Assembly: GCA_028282595.1 (NCBI GenBank)
Contig: JANQHQ010000039.1
Location: 107,501-164,608 of the forward strand
DNA: 57,108 bases
Origin: Chlorobium sp.
GTDB taxonomy: Bacteria; Bacteroidota; Chlorobiia; Chlorobiales; Chlorobiaceae
Direction: 5' to 3'
Positions 24,448 to 34,027 of this stretch are shown one piece after another; within the stretch, counting starts at the first letter, position 1, and each line of letters begins with the position of its first letter. The notes under the pieces were generated by a model. That model was not told the origin of the DNA and ran no database searches. It was given only the letters and a program-made list of their open reading frames with translations. The position numbers were made by a program, and so were the translations under genes.

Positions 24448-24610
24448 TACGGCCCGATTGATCGTTCAAAGGATTGTGCGCTACGGAAGGAAACGGCACG
24501 ACCCGTTCCCCCTCCCGGCGCGCGGGCACCGACGCCGGGAAGAACACCCGGCGGTCTTTCCTCCTGACACGGCTGGGAATATAGCCACATCAGGCACAAT
24601 AATACAATTC

Positions 24611-24672
24611 AGGGCACCTCTATTCATCCTAAATTGAGCGATTGTCGAGCATACCACGGATGCAAGGCACCC
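24611..24672. repeat. MITE-family remnant between the MATE and TetR genes
   Basis: It starts with the terminal repeat AGGGCACCTCTATTCAT and runs through CCTAAATTGAGCGATTGTCG to GATGCAAGGC. This joins the terminal repeat to the internal segment seen alone at 15145 and 36277. The right end is missing. Confidence 0.7.
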
Positions 24673-24783
24673 TTCATGCCGATAAAACTTTGGTCACTTG
24701 ATTTATTTTAATCGTTTGAGTAAGTTAATCGCCGTTCACGGGCACCCGCTCACTCATTACAAAGCATCTGCAGGAACAGAACC

Positions 24784-25452
24784 ATGAAGTACGCCAGCAG
24801 CGAACAAACCAGGGAAGCGCTGATCAATGCGGCCGGAGAACTTGCGGCCGAACACGGCTTCTCGAGCGTCTCGACACGGGCGATCGCCCAGCGCGCGCAG
24901 GAAAACATCGGCAGCATCCACTATCATTTCGGGGGCAAGGAACAGCTTTTCGAGGCGGTTGTCCGGCAGGTCACCGGAAGGGGCAAGGCTTTCACCCTGC
25001 ATGAAGCGATCGAACCGTATCTCGGCCTGCTCGACACGCCGACGGGACAGGAAGGGGCGCTGCGCTCCATGGTGCGGCGCGAAATCGACATACTCTTCGA
25101 CCCGGAGCAGCCGCGCTGGCACACCAGAATCGTCTACCAGCTCATCCAGTACAAAAGTCCCTTGCAGGACATTCTGTTCGACGAGCTCATGACCCCCTTC
25201 ACGGCGGCGATAACCTCCCTGCTCAAAAGAATAAAGCCGTCGCTGGAGGATGACGAGATCATTCTGCACGCCGCGTTGATCCTGTCTCCCATCGCGACGC
25301 ACGCCGATTACATGCCGTTCTTTCTCGAACAATTGAAAACCGACCGCTACGACCCGGAATACCTGCAGAAAATGGAAGCTCTGATAGTCCGCCAGACAAA
25401 ACTTCTGCTCGGACTGGAACCGGAGCAACAACAACCATCACAAGCCGACTGA
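24784..25452 (+). CDS. TetR-family regulator of the RND operon
   Basis: The 222-residue protein has a TetR N-terminal helix-turn-helix (REALINAAGELAAEHGFSSVSTRAIAQRAQENIGSIHYHFGGKEQLFEAVV, ~11-62). It is followed by a helical ligand domain resembling the CerR/YbiH C-terminal type (DUF1956). It is the first gene of an operon with an adaptor, RND pump and TolC protein, 6 bp before the adaptor start, so it should repress that operon and respond to an exported compound. Two direct TTAATCG copies (24708-24714 and 24725-24731) upstream may belong to its operator. Confidence 0.9.
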   Translation: MKYASSEQTREALINAAGELAAEHGFSSVSTRAIAQRAQENIGSIHYHFGGKEQLFEAVVRQVTGRGKAFTLHEAIEPYLGLLDTPTGQEGALRSMVRREIDILFDPEQPRWHTRIVYQLIQYKSPLQDILFDELMTPFTAAITSLLKRIKPSLEDDEIILHAALILSPIATHADYMPFFLEQLKTDRYDPEYLQKMEALIVRQTKLLLGLEPEQQQPSQAD

Positions 25453-25458
25453 TTTCCC

Positions 25459-26634
25459 ATGAGATACAACCCTGCCACTCCACATGCTGTTTTCGGGATC
25501 GTCCTGTTCCTGCTGCTTCTCGCCGGCTGCGGCTCCGGCGACATGCGACCGGAGAGCAACGAACCCGGGAAACCGATGGTGTCCGTCGCCTCCCCGCAGG
25601 TGAAAACAGGCAAATCCCTCTACTCCTATCCCGGCGAAATCCGGGCGAACCGCGAAACCGAGCTCTCCTTCAGGGTCGGCGGACCGCTGACGGCGATCCT
25701 GAAAAAACCCGGCGACACGGTGCGCAAGGGCGAGATCCTGATGCAGCTTGACCGGAGGGACTACCTCGACAACATCCGGGTGCTGGAAGCCGAACTGGCC
25801 GGCGCGCGGGCGCGGGCGAAAAAGTCGGCGGCCGACTTCAAAAGAGCGAAGGAGCTCCTCAAGCAGGATGTCATCGCTCAGGCGGACTACGATCTGGCCA
25901 GAAGCTCCTCGCTTTCCGCGGACGCAACCGTCCAGAATATCCGCGCGCAGCTCGCTCTGGCCCGGCACAGTCTCGAGGACGCCTCCCTCAGGGCTCCGTA
26001 CGGCGGTACGGTAACGGCCCAACTGGTTGAAAACCATGAAATGATTTCCGCCGGGCGGCCGGTCATGCGCATGCACGACATGTCTTCCCTCGAAATCGAC
26101 AGCAACGTCCCGGAAAACGATATCGGCCGTTTCATGCTCTCGAAAGGCATGAAAGCGAAGCTGAGGCTCCCCTCCCTCGGCAACCGTTTTTTCGACGCGG
26201 AGCTCAGGGAGTGGAGCACCGAGGCTGACAAGGCTACCAGAACCTACAAGCTGACCTTCGCTCTGCCCGCGCCCGCGGAAGGAGGCATTCTGCCGGGCAT
26301 GACGGCCGAAGTCGTCGTCAGCGAGCTCAAACCGGCCGAACCGGTCACGACCGTCCCGCTTTCGGTGCTCGCGGCGGACCGGGAGGGCAATTCGATTGTC
26401 TGGATCTACGACGAGGCGACGCAAACGGTCGAGCCCCGGACGATCGAGACCGGAACGATGTACGATGACGATAACATCGTCGTGACCGGAGAACTCGAAG
26501 GGGACGATCTCATCGTCACGGAGGGCATGCACTCGCTCGCCGCGGGCATGAAGGTCGAGGCCGTGAAAACCCCGGCGGCGACAACCTCCCGGCAACAGAA
26601 GACTCCACAGCATATCAGCAAGAAAAAACCATGA
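25459..26634 (+). CDS. RND efflux periplasmic adaptor, lipoprotein type
   Basis: The 391-residue protein begins with a lipoprotein signal (FGIVLFLLLLAGCGSGD, Cys at the lipobox). It then shows the HlyD-type order: lipoyl half LSFRVGGPLTAILKKPGDTVRKGEILMQLD, coiled-coil hairpin (~105-170), second lipoyl half SLRAPYGGTVTAQLVENHEMISAGRPVM, then beta-barrel and membrane-proximal regions. Its stop overlaps the pump start by ATGA. It forms the periplasmic bridge of the second tripartite efflux system in this window. Confidence 0.92.
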   Translation: MRYNPATPHAVFGIVLFLLLLAGCGSGDMRPESNEPGKPMVSVASPQVKTGKSLYSYPGEIRANRETELSFRVGGPLTAILKKPGDTVRKGEILMQLDRRDYLDNIRVLEAELAGARARAKKSAADFKRAKELLKQDVIAQADYDLARSSSLSADATVQNIRAQLALARHSLEDASLRAPYGGTVTAQLVENHEMISAGRPVMRMHDMSSLEIDSNVPENDIGRFMLSKGMKAKLRLPSLGNRFFDAELREWSTEADKATRTYKLTFALPAPAEGGILPGMTAEVVVSELKPAEPVTTVPLSVLAADREGNSIVWIYDEATQTVEPRTIETGTMYDDDNIVVTGELEGDDLIVTEGMHSLAAGMKVEAVKTPAATTSRQQKTPQHISKKKP

Positions 26635-29600
26635 TCAACCCCGCTGTTTTCGCTCTGCAGAAACGAACCATCATGGTAATGATGACCGTTCTCCTGGTCG
26701 GAGCCGGAATCTTCTCCTATCAGAAACTCGGGCGCCTCGAGGATCCCGGCTTCACGATCAAAACGGCGCTCGTCATAACACAGTATCCCGGAGCGGATCC
26801 GGCGGAGGTGGAAGAAGAGGTCACGGATGTCATCGAGGAAGCGATCCAGTCCATGGACCAGGTCAAGGAGATCTACTCGACCTCGGAAGAGGGCGTCTCC
26901 TATGTCTATGTGGACATGAAAGACCACTACAACTCCCGGCAGCTTCCGCAGATCTGGGACGAGCTCCGCAAGAAAGTGACCCAGGCCGAACATTCGCTCC
27001 CGCCCGGCGCGACGAAGCCGATCGTCAATGACGACTTCGGAGACGTCTACGGCGTCTACTTCGCCGTCACGGGCGAAGGGAGAAGCTACGCAGAGTTGAA
27101 GGAATACGCGGACTTTCTGAAAAAAGAGCTCCTGCTCTGCCGGGACGTCGCCAAAATTGACTACTGGGGAACCCGCAAGGAGACCATATTTGTCGAGACC
27201 GACCGGGCGAGAATGGCCGAGCTCGGTATCTCTCCCGACCTTATCACCCGGACCCTGCAGTCCCAGAATTTCGTCCGCCAGAGCGGCAAGACCGAAGCCG
27301 GAGACAAGTACCTCCGGATCACACCGACCGGCGACGTGACGGGAGAAGAGGCGGTCGCCTCGCTGCTGATCGGCCCTCCGGGGAGCACGATGCGCCTCGG
27401 AGACATCGCCCGCGTCTACCGCGGCTACGAAACCCCGCCGCGAAACGGGCTGCTCTATAACGGCAAGCAGGCCATCGCCCTCGGCATCTCGACCGTCAGG
27501 GGAGGCAACGTCGTTACGATGGGCGAGTCGGTCGGCGAGAAACTGGCTGCGCTGGAATCGAAAAAACCCTCCGGCATCGAGCTTCACACCATCTACTATC
27601 AAAGCGACCTGGTCAGAACGTCGGTCAGCGCCTTCGTCATCAACCTGGCCCAGGCGGTGTTCATCGTCATCGGCGTGCTCATGCTCTTCATGGGCTGGCA
27701 GAGCGGCCTGCTCATCGGCACCATTCTGCTCCTGACCATACTCGGCACCTTCATCGCCATGGCCGTCTTCGACATCGACCTGCAGAAGATGTCCCTTGGC
27801 GCGTTGATCCTCGCGCTCGGCATGCTCGTCGACAACGCCATCGTGATCGCGGACGGCATTCTCGTACGGGTCGAACGCGGAGACGATCGGGAACACGCCG
27901 CCACCGACGTGGTAAAGGAGAACATGTGGCCGCTTTTCGGCGCCACGCTGATAGCGATCCTCGCTTTCGCCGCCATCGGTTTCGCACCGGGAAGCGTCGG
28001 GGAGTACTGCCGGTCTCTTTTCGACGTGCTCGCGCTCTCCCTCTTCATCAGCTGGATACTCGCCGTCACGATCACCCCGCTGTTCTGCGTCTGGTTCCTG
28101 AAAATCCCGGACCAGCACAACGAGGATCCTTTCGACAGACCGCTCTACAAACGCTACCGGCGCATGCTGCACCTGGGCATAGCCAATCGCTGGAAAACCC
28201 TCGCGATTACCCTGGGTCTGCTCGTTCTCGCCCTTTTCGGCTTCGGAGCCCTTCCGCAGGCATTCTTCCCCGATTCGACCCAGCCCTACTTCTTCGTCAA
28301 CTACTGGAAAACCCAGGGGACCCATCTCGACCGCACGAGCGCGGACATGAAAGCCGTCGAACGATATGTGCGGAAACTCGACGGAGTGAAAAACGTCTCC
28401 GCTTTCCTCGGCGAGGGGGGCATGCGTTTCGTGCTGCCCTACAATTACAACACGCCGAACACGAGCTTCTTCCAGCTCCTGGTCGAAGTCGACGACTACC
28501 GGGAAATCGAAACCCTCGGCCGCGAAACCGACCGCTACATCCGTGAGAACTTCCGTGACGCAGGCGCCTACATCACCCGTATTCCGAACGGTCCTCCGGT
28601 CGATTTCAAGGTCGAGGTCCGTTTCCGGGGACCCGACGAGGAGATCCTGCTGGATCTGGCCTCGCAGGTCATGGCCGTCATGCAGAACAACCCGAACGCC
28701 CGCGACGTACGCACCGACTGGAGGCAGCAGGTTCAGGTCATCAGACCGGTGTACGAGGAAGCGCAGGGCAGAAACGCCGGAATCACCCGTCTCGACCTCG
28801 CCACTTCGCTGCAGCGCAACTTCAACGGCCTGCAGGCGGGTGTCGTGAGGGAAGAGGACGAGCTGATCCCGGTTGTTTTCCGCATGCCGCGAAGCGAAAG
28901 ACGCAACATCAACGAGCTGAACAACGTCCAGGTCTGGAGCTCCGGACGACAGGCCTTTCTTCCCCTTGCACAGGTCGTTTCCGGCGTGTCGACCGAATGG
29001 GAATGGCCGCTCGTTCAGAGACGCGACCGGCTGAAAGCAGTAACCGTCCAGTGTAACCCGGTTTCCGGCCTCGCCGAGCCGCTACGGCTTTCGATGGTCG
29101 AAGCCGTTGAAAACATAGAGCTGCCCAAAGGTTACACGATGGAGTGGGCCGGCGAATACAAGGAGTCGAACAAGGGCACGGGACCGCTCGCGCAGATTTT
29201 TCCGATCTGCGTCATGGGCATGTTCTTCATTCTGGTCTGGCTGTTCAACTCCTTCAAAAAAGCGACCGCGATCTTCCTCACGGTCCCGCTCTCCCTGATC
29301 GGCGTAACCGTCGGGCTTCTCCTGACCGGCCAAGCTTTCGGATTCATGGCCATCCTCGGCTTTCTCGGCCTTTCGGGCATGCTGATCAAAAACGCGATCG
29401 TCCTCGTCGAACAGACGGGGCTCGACCTCAAAGCCGGCAAGGCGCCCTACGCCGCGGTGCTCGACGCGTCCGTCAGCAGGCTCAGGCCGGTCGTCATGGC
29501 CGCCGCGACCACCATTCTCGGCATGATCCCCCTGATCTTCGATCCGCTCTATGCCGCGATGGCGACCACGATCATGGGCGGCCTCTTCGCGGCAACCTTT

Positions 29601-29672
29601 CTGACGCTCGGTCTCGTCCCGCTGCTCTACTGCACCTTTTACAGTATCAAGGCCGATCCCAACCACGTATGA
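26631..29672 (+). CDS. RND-family efflux pump, second system
   Basis: The 1013-residue protein is a complete RND permease: helix one near residues 12-30, periplasmic loops ~35-330 and ~550-840, and two membrane bundles. In the proton-relay helix the sequence is GMLVDNAIVIADG, so the second aspartate of the usual pair is an asparagine, as found in a distinct RND subfamily. The early motif EDPGFTIKTALVITQYPGADPAEVEEEVTDVIEEAIQSM is typical of that group. It works with the adjacent adaptor and TolC protein under the TetR regulator; the exported compound is unknown. Confidence 0.93.
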   Translation: MINPAVFALQKRTIMVMMTVLLVGAGIFSYQKLGRLEDPGFTIKTALVITQYPGADPAEVEEEVTDVIEEAIQSMDQVKEIYSTSEEGVSYVYVDMKDHYNSRQLPQIWDELRKKVTQAEHSLPPGATKPIVNDDFGDVYGVYFAVTGEGRSYAELKEYADFLKKELLLCRDVAKIDYWGTRKETIFVETDRARMAELGISPDLITRTLQSQNFVRQSGKTEAGDKYLRITPTGDVTGEEAVASLLIGPPGSTMRLGDIARVYRGYETPPRNGLLYNGKQAIALGISTVRGGNVVTMGESVGEKLAALESKKPSGIELHTIYYQSDLVRTSVSAFVINLAQAVFIVIGVLMLFMGWQSGLLIGTILLLTILGTFIAMAVFDIDLQKMSLGALILALGMLVDNAIVIADGILVRVERGDDREHAATDVVKENMWPLFGATLIAILAFAAIGFAPGSVGEYCRSLFDVLALSLFISWILAVTITPLFCVWFLKIPDQHNEDPFDRPLYKRYRRMLHLGIANRWKTLAITLGLLVLALFGFGALPQAFFPDSTQPYFFVNYWKTQGTHLDRTSADMKAVERYVRKLDGVKNVSAFLGEGGMRFVLPYNYNTPNTSFFQLLVEVDDYREIETLGRETDRYIRENFRDAGAYITRIPNGPPVDFKVEVRFRGPDEEILLDLASQVMAVMQNNPNARDVRTDWRQQVQVIRPVYEEAQGRNAGITRLDLATSLQRNFNGLQAGVVREEDELIPVVFRMPRSERRNINELNNVQVWSSGRQAFLPLAQVVSGVSTEWEWPLVQRRDRLKAVTVQCNPVSGLAEPLRLSMVEAVENIELPKGYTMEWAGEYKESNKGTGPLAQIFPICVMGMFFILVWLFNSFKKATAIFLTVPLSLIGVTVGLLLTGQAFGFMAILGFLGLSGMLIKNAIVLVEQTGLDLKAGKAPYAAVLDASVSRLRPVVMAAATTILGMIPLIFDPLYAAMATTIMGGLFAATFLTLGLVPLLYCTFYSIKADPNHV

Positions 29673-29685
29673 CACGCGAGAAACC

Positions 29686-31017
29686 ATGAAAAAGATTCTG
29701 CTCACGGCACTGCTGCTCTCTCTCCCGGCGTTCGGCGGCGCGGCGGAAACGGATTCCGGCGCGGCAAGGGACAGCGTTCTGACCATTGAGGAAGCGAAAC
29801 GGACCGCCCTCGAAAACAACCCCGGGGTGCGGCAGACGCTCGCCCGGATAACCGCCGCGAAAGGAGTGCTGGGCCAGGCCTACGCCTCCTGGTTCCCGAC
29901 CGTCTCGGCCAGCGGCGGCTATATCAAACGCCATATCAACATCATTACCGATTATCCGCCATTTCCCCGTGTCGAGGGCGACCTGACGGAAACGAACGGC
30001 AGCCTGCAGCTCAACTGGCTGCTCTTCAACGGCTTCTCCCGCCGGGCGCAGACGCTCGCCGCCCGTTACGGGGTCGAAGAGGCCCGGCAGACACACGAGA
30101 ACGCCCGTCGCCTGCTGGTGGAATCCGTAGCCACGGCTTACTACCAGGCGCAGCTCGCGAGGGAAAATGTCAGAATCGCCGAACAGAACGCGGCCTTCAA
30201 CCGCTCCCTGGAAAAAAACGCGAAAATCCGGCGCGAAGTCGGTGCGGCCCCACGTTCGGAACTGCTCAACTTCTCGATCAGGGCCGTCCAGGCCGAAAGC
30301 GATTCGATCGAAGCGGCGCGAAACTACACGGTCGCCTCTACGGTCCTCGCCGAACTGATGGGACTTCCCGACACCCGGCTTCCGGCCGAACTGGTGCCGC
30401 CCCCTGCCGCGGGCGAGATTGCCGACAGCATTCCCTCCTACGAAACGCTGGTTGCCGCCGCGCTTGAAAAGCGTCCGGACCTGAAAGCCGTCGAATCCGC
30501 GCTCGCCGCCGCCGAACAGCGGAAAATCGCCGTCAAGGGCTCCTATCTGCCGACTATAGGCCTTACCGCCGGCATGAATTTCAGCGAACAGACAGGAATC
30601 GACCCCGAGCAGATCGATCGTGATCGCTATGCGGGACTCACCGCAAGCTGGGAGCTGTTCGGCGGCGGGCGCAGAAAGGCCGAATTCCAGCAGAAAAAAG
30701 CCGAGGAGTTTTCGCTCATGGAGGAAAGACGCCGGAAAATCCTCTCGATCCGATCCGCCATACGCCAGGCCGTCGAAAACGCCGGGGCGGCCGAACAACA
30801 GTGGCGCCGCCAGGAAGATGCCTACAGAATGACGCAGAAAGTCCGCCGCGACATCGAGCTGCTCTACCGTACCGGCGCGGCGAATCTCACGCGGCTGAAC
30901 GAAGCCCAGACCGACCTCGTCCGGGCGGCCGGACTTGCCGCCAGCTCGAAAATCCAGTTCCTGCTGGCCCTCGACAAACTCCGGACGGAGAGCGGAGAGG
31001 TTCCGGAAACCCCCTGA
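29686..31017 (+). CDS. TolC-family outer membrane channel
   Basis: The 443-residue protein has a signal peptide (MKKILLTALLLSLPAFGGAAE) and two repeated TolC halves beginning LTIEEAKRTALENNPGVRQTLARI and SIPSYETLVAAALEKRPDLKAVESALAAAE. The long helical hairpins and the motif GLTAGMNFS fit an outer membrane efflux protein. It lies 13 bp after the pump gene and completes the TetR-adaptor-RND-TolC operon. A MITE-family fragment follows directly after its stop. Confidence 0.92.
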   Translation: MKKILLTALLLSLPAFGGAAETDSGAARDSVLTIEEAKRTALENNPGVRQTLARITAAKGVLGQAYASWFPTVSASGGYIKRHINIITDYPPFPRVEGDLTETNGSLQLNWLLFNGFSRRAQTLAARYGVEEARQTHENARRLLVESVATAYYQAQLARENVRIAEQNAAFNRSLEKNAKIRREVGAAPRSELLNFSIRAVQAESDSIEAARNYTVASTVLAELMGLPDTRLPAELVPPPAAGEIADSIPSYETLVAAALEKRPDLKAVESALAAAEQRKIAVKGSYLPTIGLTAGMNFSEQTGIDPEQIDRDRYAGLTASWELFGGGRRKAEFQQKKAEEFSLMEERRRKILSIRSAIRQAVENAGAAEQQWRRQEDAYRMTQKVRRDIELLYRTGAANLTRLNEAQTDLVRAAGLAASSKIQFLLALDKLRTESGEVPETP

Positions 31018-31019
31018 AA

Positions 31020-31061
31020 AGGATGCAAGGCGAACGGAGTCCCGACGAGTCGAGACGCTCA
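31020..31061. repeat. MITE-family fragment after the efflux operon
   Basis: GGATGCAAGGCGAACGGAG plus TCCCGACGAGTCGAGACG matches the interior of the MITE copies (GCGAGGCGAACGGAGTCCCGA at 11741-11761). Neither terminal repeat is present. Confidence 0.6.
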
Positions 31062-31117
31062 GTTCAGGAAGGAACAATTTGCGGCTGGAAATCCTTATTT
31101 TGTGGAAACCATCCGCC

Positions 31118-31561
31118 ATGCAGTATTCCGAAGCACAACAGGGCAGAACGTTCATCATCCGTCTCGAGGACGGGGAAATCGTCCACGAAACGATCGAGCG
31201 TTTCGCGACCGACATGGGCATCACGAGAGCCGCTCTCATCATTCTCGGCGGCGCGGACAAGGGTAGCACGCTTGTCGTCGGGCCTCGGGAGAGTCGCACC
31301 CTTCCGGTCATGCCGATGCAGCACGAGCTCTACGAGGCTCACGAAGTGACCGGCACGGGAACCCTGTTCCCGGACGAAAACGGAAAACTGCTCCTCCATC
31401 TGCATATGGCATGCGGGCGGGAGGAGAACACGGTTACCGGGTGCATCCGGGAGGGCGTGAAGGTCTGGCGCGTCATGGAAGTCATCATGTTCGAGCTGAC
31501 GGGCACGTCGGCATCCCGCCGCCCCGATCCCGAAACCGGCTTCAAGCTGCTGGAAGCATGA
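31118..31561 (+). CDS. PPC-domain (DUF296) protein
   Basis: The 147-residue protein is a stand-alone PPC domain: FIIRLEDGEIVHETIERFATDMGITRAALIILGGADKGSTLVVGP followed by LHLHMACGREENTVTGCI. PPC domains form trimers; in plants they are fused to AT-hooks, while in bacteria they occur alone with a metal-binding His cluster (here H-L-H) and unknown ligand. The ATG at 31118 fits the family. The next gene overlaps by ATGA. A second PPC protein is encoded at 35604-36035. Confidence 0.82.
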   Translation: MQYSEAQQGRTFIIRLEDGEIVHETIERFATDMGITRAALIILGGADKGSTLVVGPRESRTLPVMPMQHELYEAHEVTGTGTLFPDENGKLLLHLHMACGREENTVTGCIREGVKVWRVMEVIMFELTGTSASRRPDPETGFKLLEA

Positions 31562-31848
31562 ATAGAATAATAGTGATGGAGTTTTTTGCCGACTGGACGT
31601 GGTGGGGCCTGCTCGGGCTCTCTCTCTCTGCGGCGGTCGCTCCCGCATGCTTCCGGAAAATCCGCTTTTCGGCGCTGGCGGGAAGCGCACTCTTCTGCCT
31701 TGCGATGGTCGCCGCAATGCACCTGTCCAACGGAACGGCCGCCGCCGTCACCGGAGCCGCAGTGACGCTGGGCTCATCGGTTCTGGCGCTTGCCGGCTCT
31801 CTTATCCTCACCGGAATCGGCGAGATGCTCAAAAAACGCTACCGGTAG
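31558..31848 (+). CDS. Small membrane protein
   Basis: The 96-residue product has three hydrophobic segments (WTWWGLLGLSLSAAVAPACF, FSALAGSALFCLAMVAAMHL, AVTGAAVTLGSSVLALAGSLILTGIGEML) and a basic tail (KKRYR). Its ATG overlaps the stop of the PPC gene, so the two are probably translated together. No family is recognised; the function is unknown. Confidence 0.55.
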   Translation: MNRIIVMEFFADWTWWGLLGLSLSAAVAPACFRKIRFSALAGSALFCLAMVAAMHLSNGTAAAVTGAAVTLGSSVLALAGSLILTGIGEMLKKRYR

Positions 31849-31868
31849 AAGGACTTGTCGCAAACCAT

Positions 31869-32981
31869 TCAGCCCCGCCCTGCAAACGGATTTTTCGTGC
31901 ACTCCATACCGAGGGATTCCGCCACCGCCCGGTTGGTCACCTGCCCGCGCCATGTATTGACCCCCTCGCCAAGATCGTGGTACGCGCGGACTGCTCCGTC
32001 GAGTCCCTGGTCGGCGATCGCCCCGACATAGGGAAGGGTGCTTCCGGCAAGAGCGTCCGTGGCGGTTCTCGGGAAAGCACCCGGCATGTTGGTCACGCAG
32101 AAGTGCTGCACGCCCTCCTCGCGATAGACCGGCCTCCGGTGCGTGGTGGGACGGGACGTTTCCGAACAGCCCCCCTGGTCGATGGAAATATCGACAAAGA
32201 CACTGCCCGGCTTCATGCTCCGGAGCATCTCGCGGGTAACGAGCTTCGGAGCGCTCGCCCCCGGCACGAGAACCGCGCCGACAAGCAAATCCGCGTCCGC
32301 CAGCTCTTCGGCTACATGCTGCTCCTGAGAAAACAGGGTACGGACGTTCGGTCCGAGAACCGTATCGAGAAAGCGCATCCTCTCCCGGTCCCGTTCGACG
32401 ATCGTCACACGGGCGCCGAGGGCGCCCGCGACCGCCGCCGCGTTCATCCCGGCCGAACCGCCGCCCAGAACAACGACCTTCCCCGGCAGGACGCCGGGTA
32501 CGCCGCCGAGAAGCTTTCCGCTTCCTCCCAGGTGGCCCGCAAGATGGAAACCGCCTGCCATGACGCTCATCCTGCCGGCGATTTCGCTCATCGGAGCGAG
32601 CAGCGGAAGTCTGCCGTCCGACCCGACGGTTTCGTACGCGATAGCGGTGACGCCGTTCCGGAGAAGAACCTTCGCGAGCGCCGGCTCGGCCGCCAGATGG
32701 AGAAAGGTGAAAAGCAGCAGGTTCTCCCTCAGAAACGGATACTCTTCCGCCACCGGCTCCTTGACCTTCACGACCAGTTCCGCCCGCCAGACATCAGCGG
32801 CGTCCGCGAGCAGTTCGGCGCCCGCATCGACAAAGGCTTCGTCGCCGAAGCCGCTCCCTTCCCCTGCCCCTTTCTCCACGAGAACACGATGCCCCCTGCC
32901 GACAAGGTGCCTCACCCCCGCGGGAGTACAGGCGACACGGCCCTCTCCGGCCTTGACCTCTTTCGGTATTCCGATGATCAC
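31869..32981 (-). CDS. ald: Alanine dehydrogenase
   Basis: The 370-residue enzyme converts L-alanine to pyruvate and ammonia with NAD. It begins IIGIPKEVKAGEGRVACTPAGV, carries the Rossmann motif VVVLGGGSAGMNAA (~169-182) and ends with the conserved GVNTWRGQVTNRAVAESLGM. Other landmarks are LHLAAEP and FVDISIDQGGCSETSRPTTH. The best start is a GTG at 32981, matching the family N-terminus and length; the frame is open further upstream without homology. It is a single gene. Confidence 0.95.
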   Translation of the reverse strand: MIIGIPKEVKAGEGRVACTPAGVRHLVGRGHRVLVEKGAGEGSGFGDEAFVDAGAELLADAADVWRAELVVKVKEPVAEEYPFLRENLLLFTFLHLAAEPALAKVLLRNGVTAIAYETVGSDGRLPLLAPMSEIAGRMSVMAGGFHLAGHLGGSGKLLGGVPGVLPGKVVVLGGGSAGMNAAAVAGALGARVTIVERDRERMRFLDTVLGPNVRTLFSQEQHVAEELADADLLVGAVLVPGASAPKLVTREMLRSMKPGSVFVDISIDQGGCSETSRPTTHRRPVYREEGVQHFCVTNMPGAFPRTATDALAGSTLPYVGAIADQGLDGAVRAYHDLGEGVNTWRGQVTNRAVAESLGMECTKNPFAGRG

Positions 32982-33114
32982 TGGCAATACCTGGTTTATG
33001 TGTTGAACTGTTAAACCGGAAAATACACAAGAACGGCTGAGACCGGTAATGCGACCGGGCGACGCGCTCGCCAACCGCCGACTGAAAGCCGGGACGGTTC
33101 ACCGCTGCAAACGA

Positions 33115-33846
33115 TCAGAGCGCAAAGCGGGGAACGTGGCGGAAGGCCTCTTTCATGGCCCGGTCACGCTCCCGGAAGTCGGACATATGGCGCTCCACGA
33201 GCGCCCAGAAACACCGCGAGTGGTCCATGTGCACGGTGTGGCAGAGCTCGTGCAGCAGAATGTAGTCCACCAGTTCCGGCGGCAGAAAGAGCAGCTTCAT
33301 GTTAAGGCTTATCGTGCCTTTCGCCGAACAGCTCCCCCACCGGGTTTTCTGGTGGCGGACCGCACCGCGGCCGTAACGGAAACCGTACGCTTCGGCCCGG
33401 GCGGCGAGACGGGGAAGCAGTTCCGCCGACGCTTTGCGTCTCACCCAGGAAAGCAGGAGGTCGCGCGACGCCGCCGGATCGTCCCGCAGGGATCGGATTT
33501 CGACGACTCTCCCGGGCCGTTCACGGAGGACGCTCCGCGCTCCCGTGGCGCTTTTGCGAAGCACCGTCCACTCCTCGCCGACGCTTTGCAGTCGAAGCAG
33601 CCCGGGGGTACCGGCTCCGGGCGGTTCCTCCACGGCGGTTTTTTCAAGCGCTCTTCGTATCCACGGCAGCCTTTCCCGCACGATGCCCGGCACAAGGCGG
33701 GTGTCGAACCCTCTGGGCACGACCACCACGAGGCCCTCGCGGAAAGAGACGCGCAGACGGACATGCCTTGCGCGCGGACTCTCGCGAACGGAATAGGAAA
33801 TGCCCTCGCCGGGCTCCGCGCTGTCGAACAGGTACTGTGCGTTCAT
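33115..33846 (-). CDS. YgjP-like metallopeptidase (DUF45/M48-related)
   Basis: The 243-residue protein has the DUF45 signature: RWGSCSAKGTISLNMKLLFLPPELVDYILLHELCHTVHMDHSRCFWALVERHMSDF, with the zinc site HELCH plus a third histidine seven residues on. The N-terminal half has the usual basic R-x-R-x-V strand region. These are predicted zinc-dependent peptidases without known substrate. It is a lone chromosomal gene; a second member of the family lies in the restriction operon at 48748-49473. Confidence 0.85.
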   Translation of the reverse strand: MNAQYLFDSAEPGEGISYSVRESPRARHVRLRVSFREGLVVVVPRGFDTRLVPGIVRERLPWIRRALEKTAVEEPPGAGTPGLLRLQSVGEEWTVLRKSATGARSVLRERPGRVVEIRSLRDDPAASRDLLLSWVRRKASAELLPRLAARAEAYGFRYGRGAVRHQKTRWGSCSAKGTISLNMKLLFLPPELVDYILLHELCHTVHMDHSRCFWALVERHMSDFRERDRAMKEAFRHVPRFAL

Positions 33847-33858
33847 ACACCAAATATA

Positions 33859-33999
33859 AGGGCACTTCTATTTATTTATTCCGCGTTTCAATTGCTTCGT
33901 TAAGCGGTGCTCAAAATCCTCATCCCGACCTGTCGGGACTCCGGTTTCGAAGTTTATCCCGATGCAATCGGGACTCATGACACTTTTTAGAGGTGCCCT
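33859..33999. mobile_element. MITE-like element, copy D
   Basis: AGGGCACTTCTA at the left and TAGAGGTGCCCT at the right are inverted repeats flanked by ATA on both sides (33856-33858 and 34000-34002), a possible target duplication. The interior matches copies A and C (CCCGACCTGTCGGG, TCCGGTTTCGAAGTTTATCC). A further solo terminal repeat, AAGGGCGCTTCTAAAAA, lies at 34007-34023, only 5 bp from the stop codon of the MFS gene. Confidence 0.8.
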
Positions 34000-34027
34000 A
34001 TAGTTTAAGGGCGCTTCTAAAAAGATT

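Noticed and set aside
26406..28325. A 639-codon frame antisense to the second RND pump and adaptor
   Set aside because: Low-complexity acidic and basic translation opposite two certain genes; no motif.
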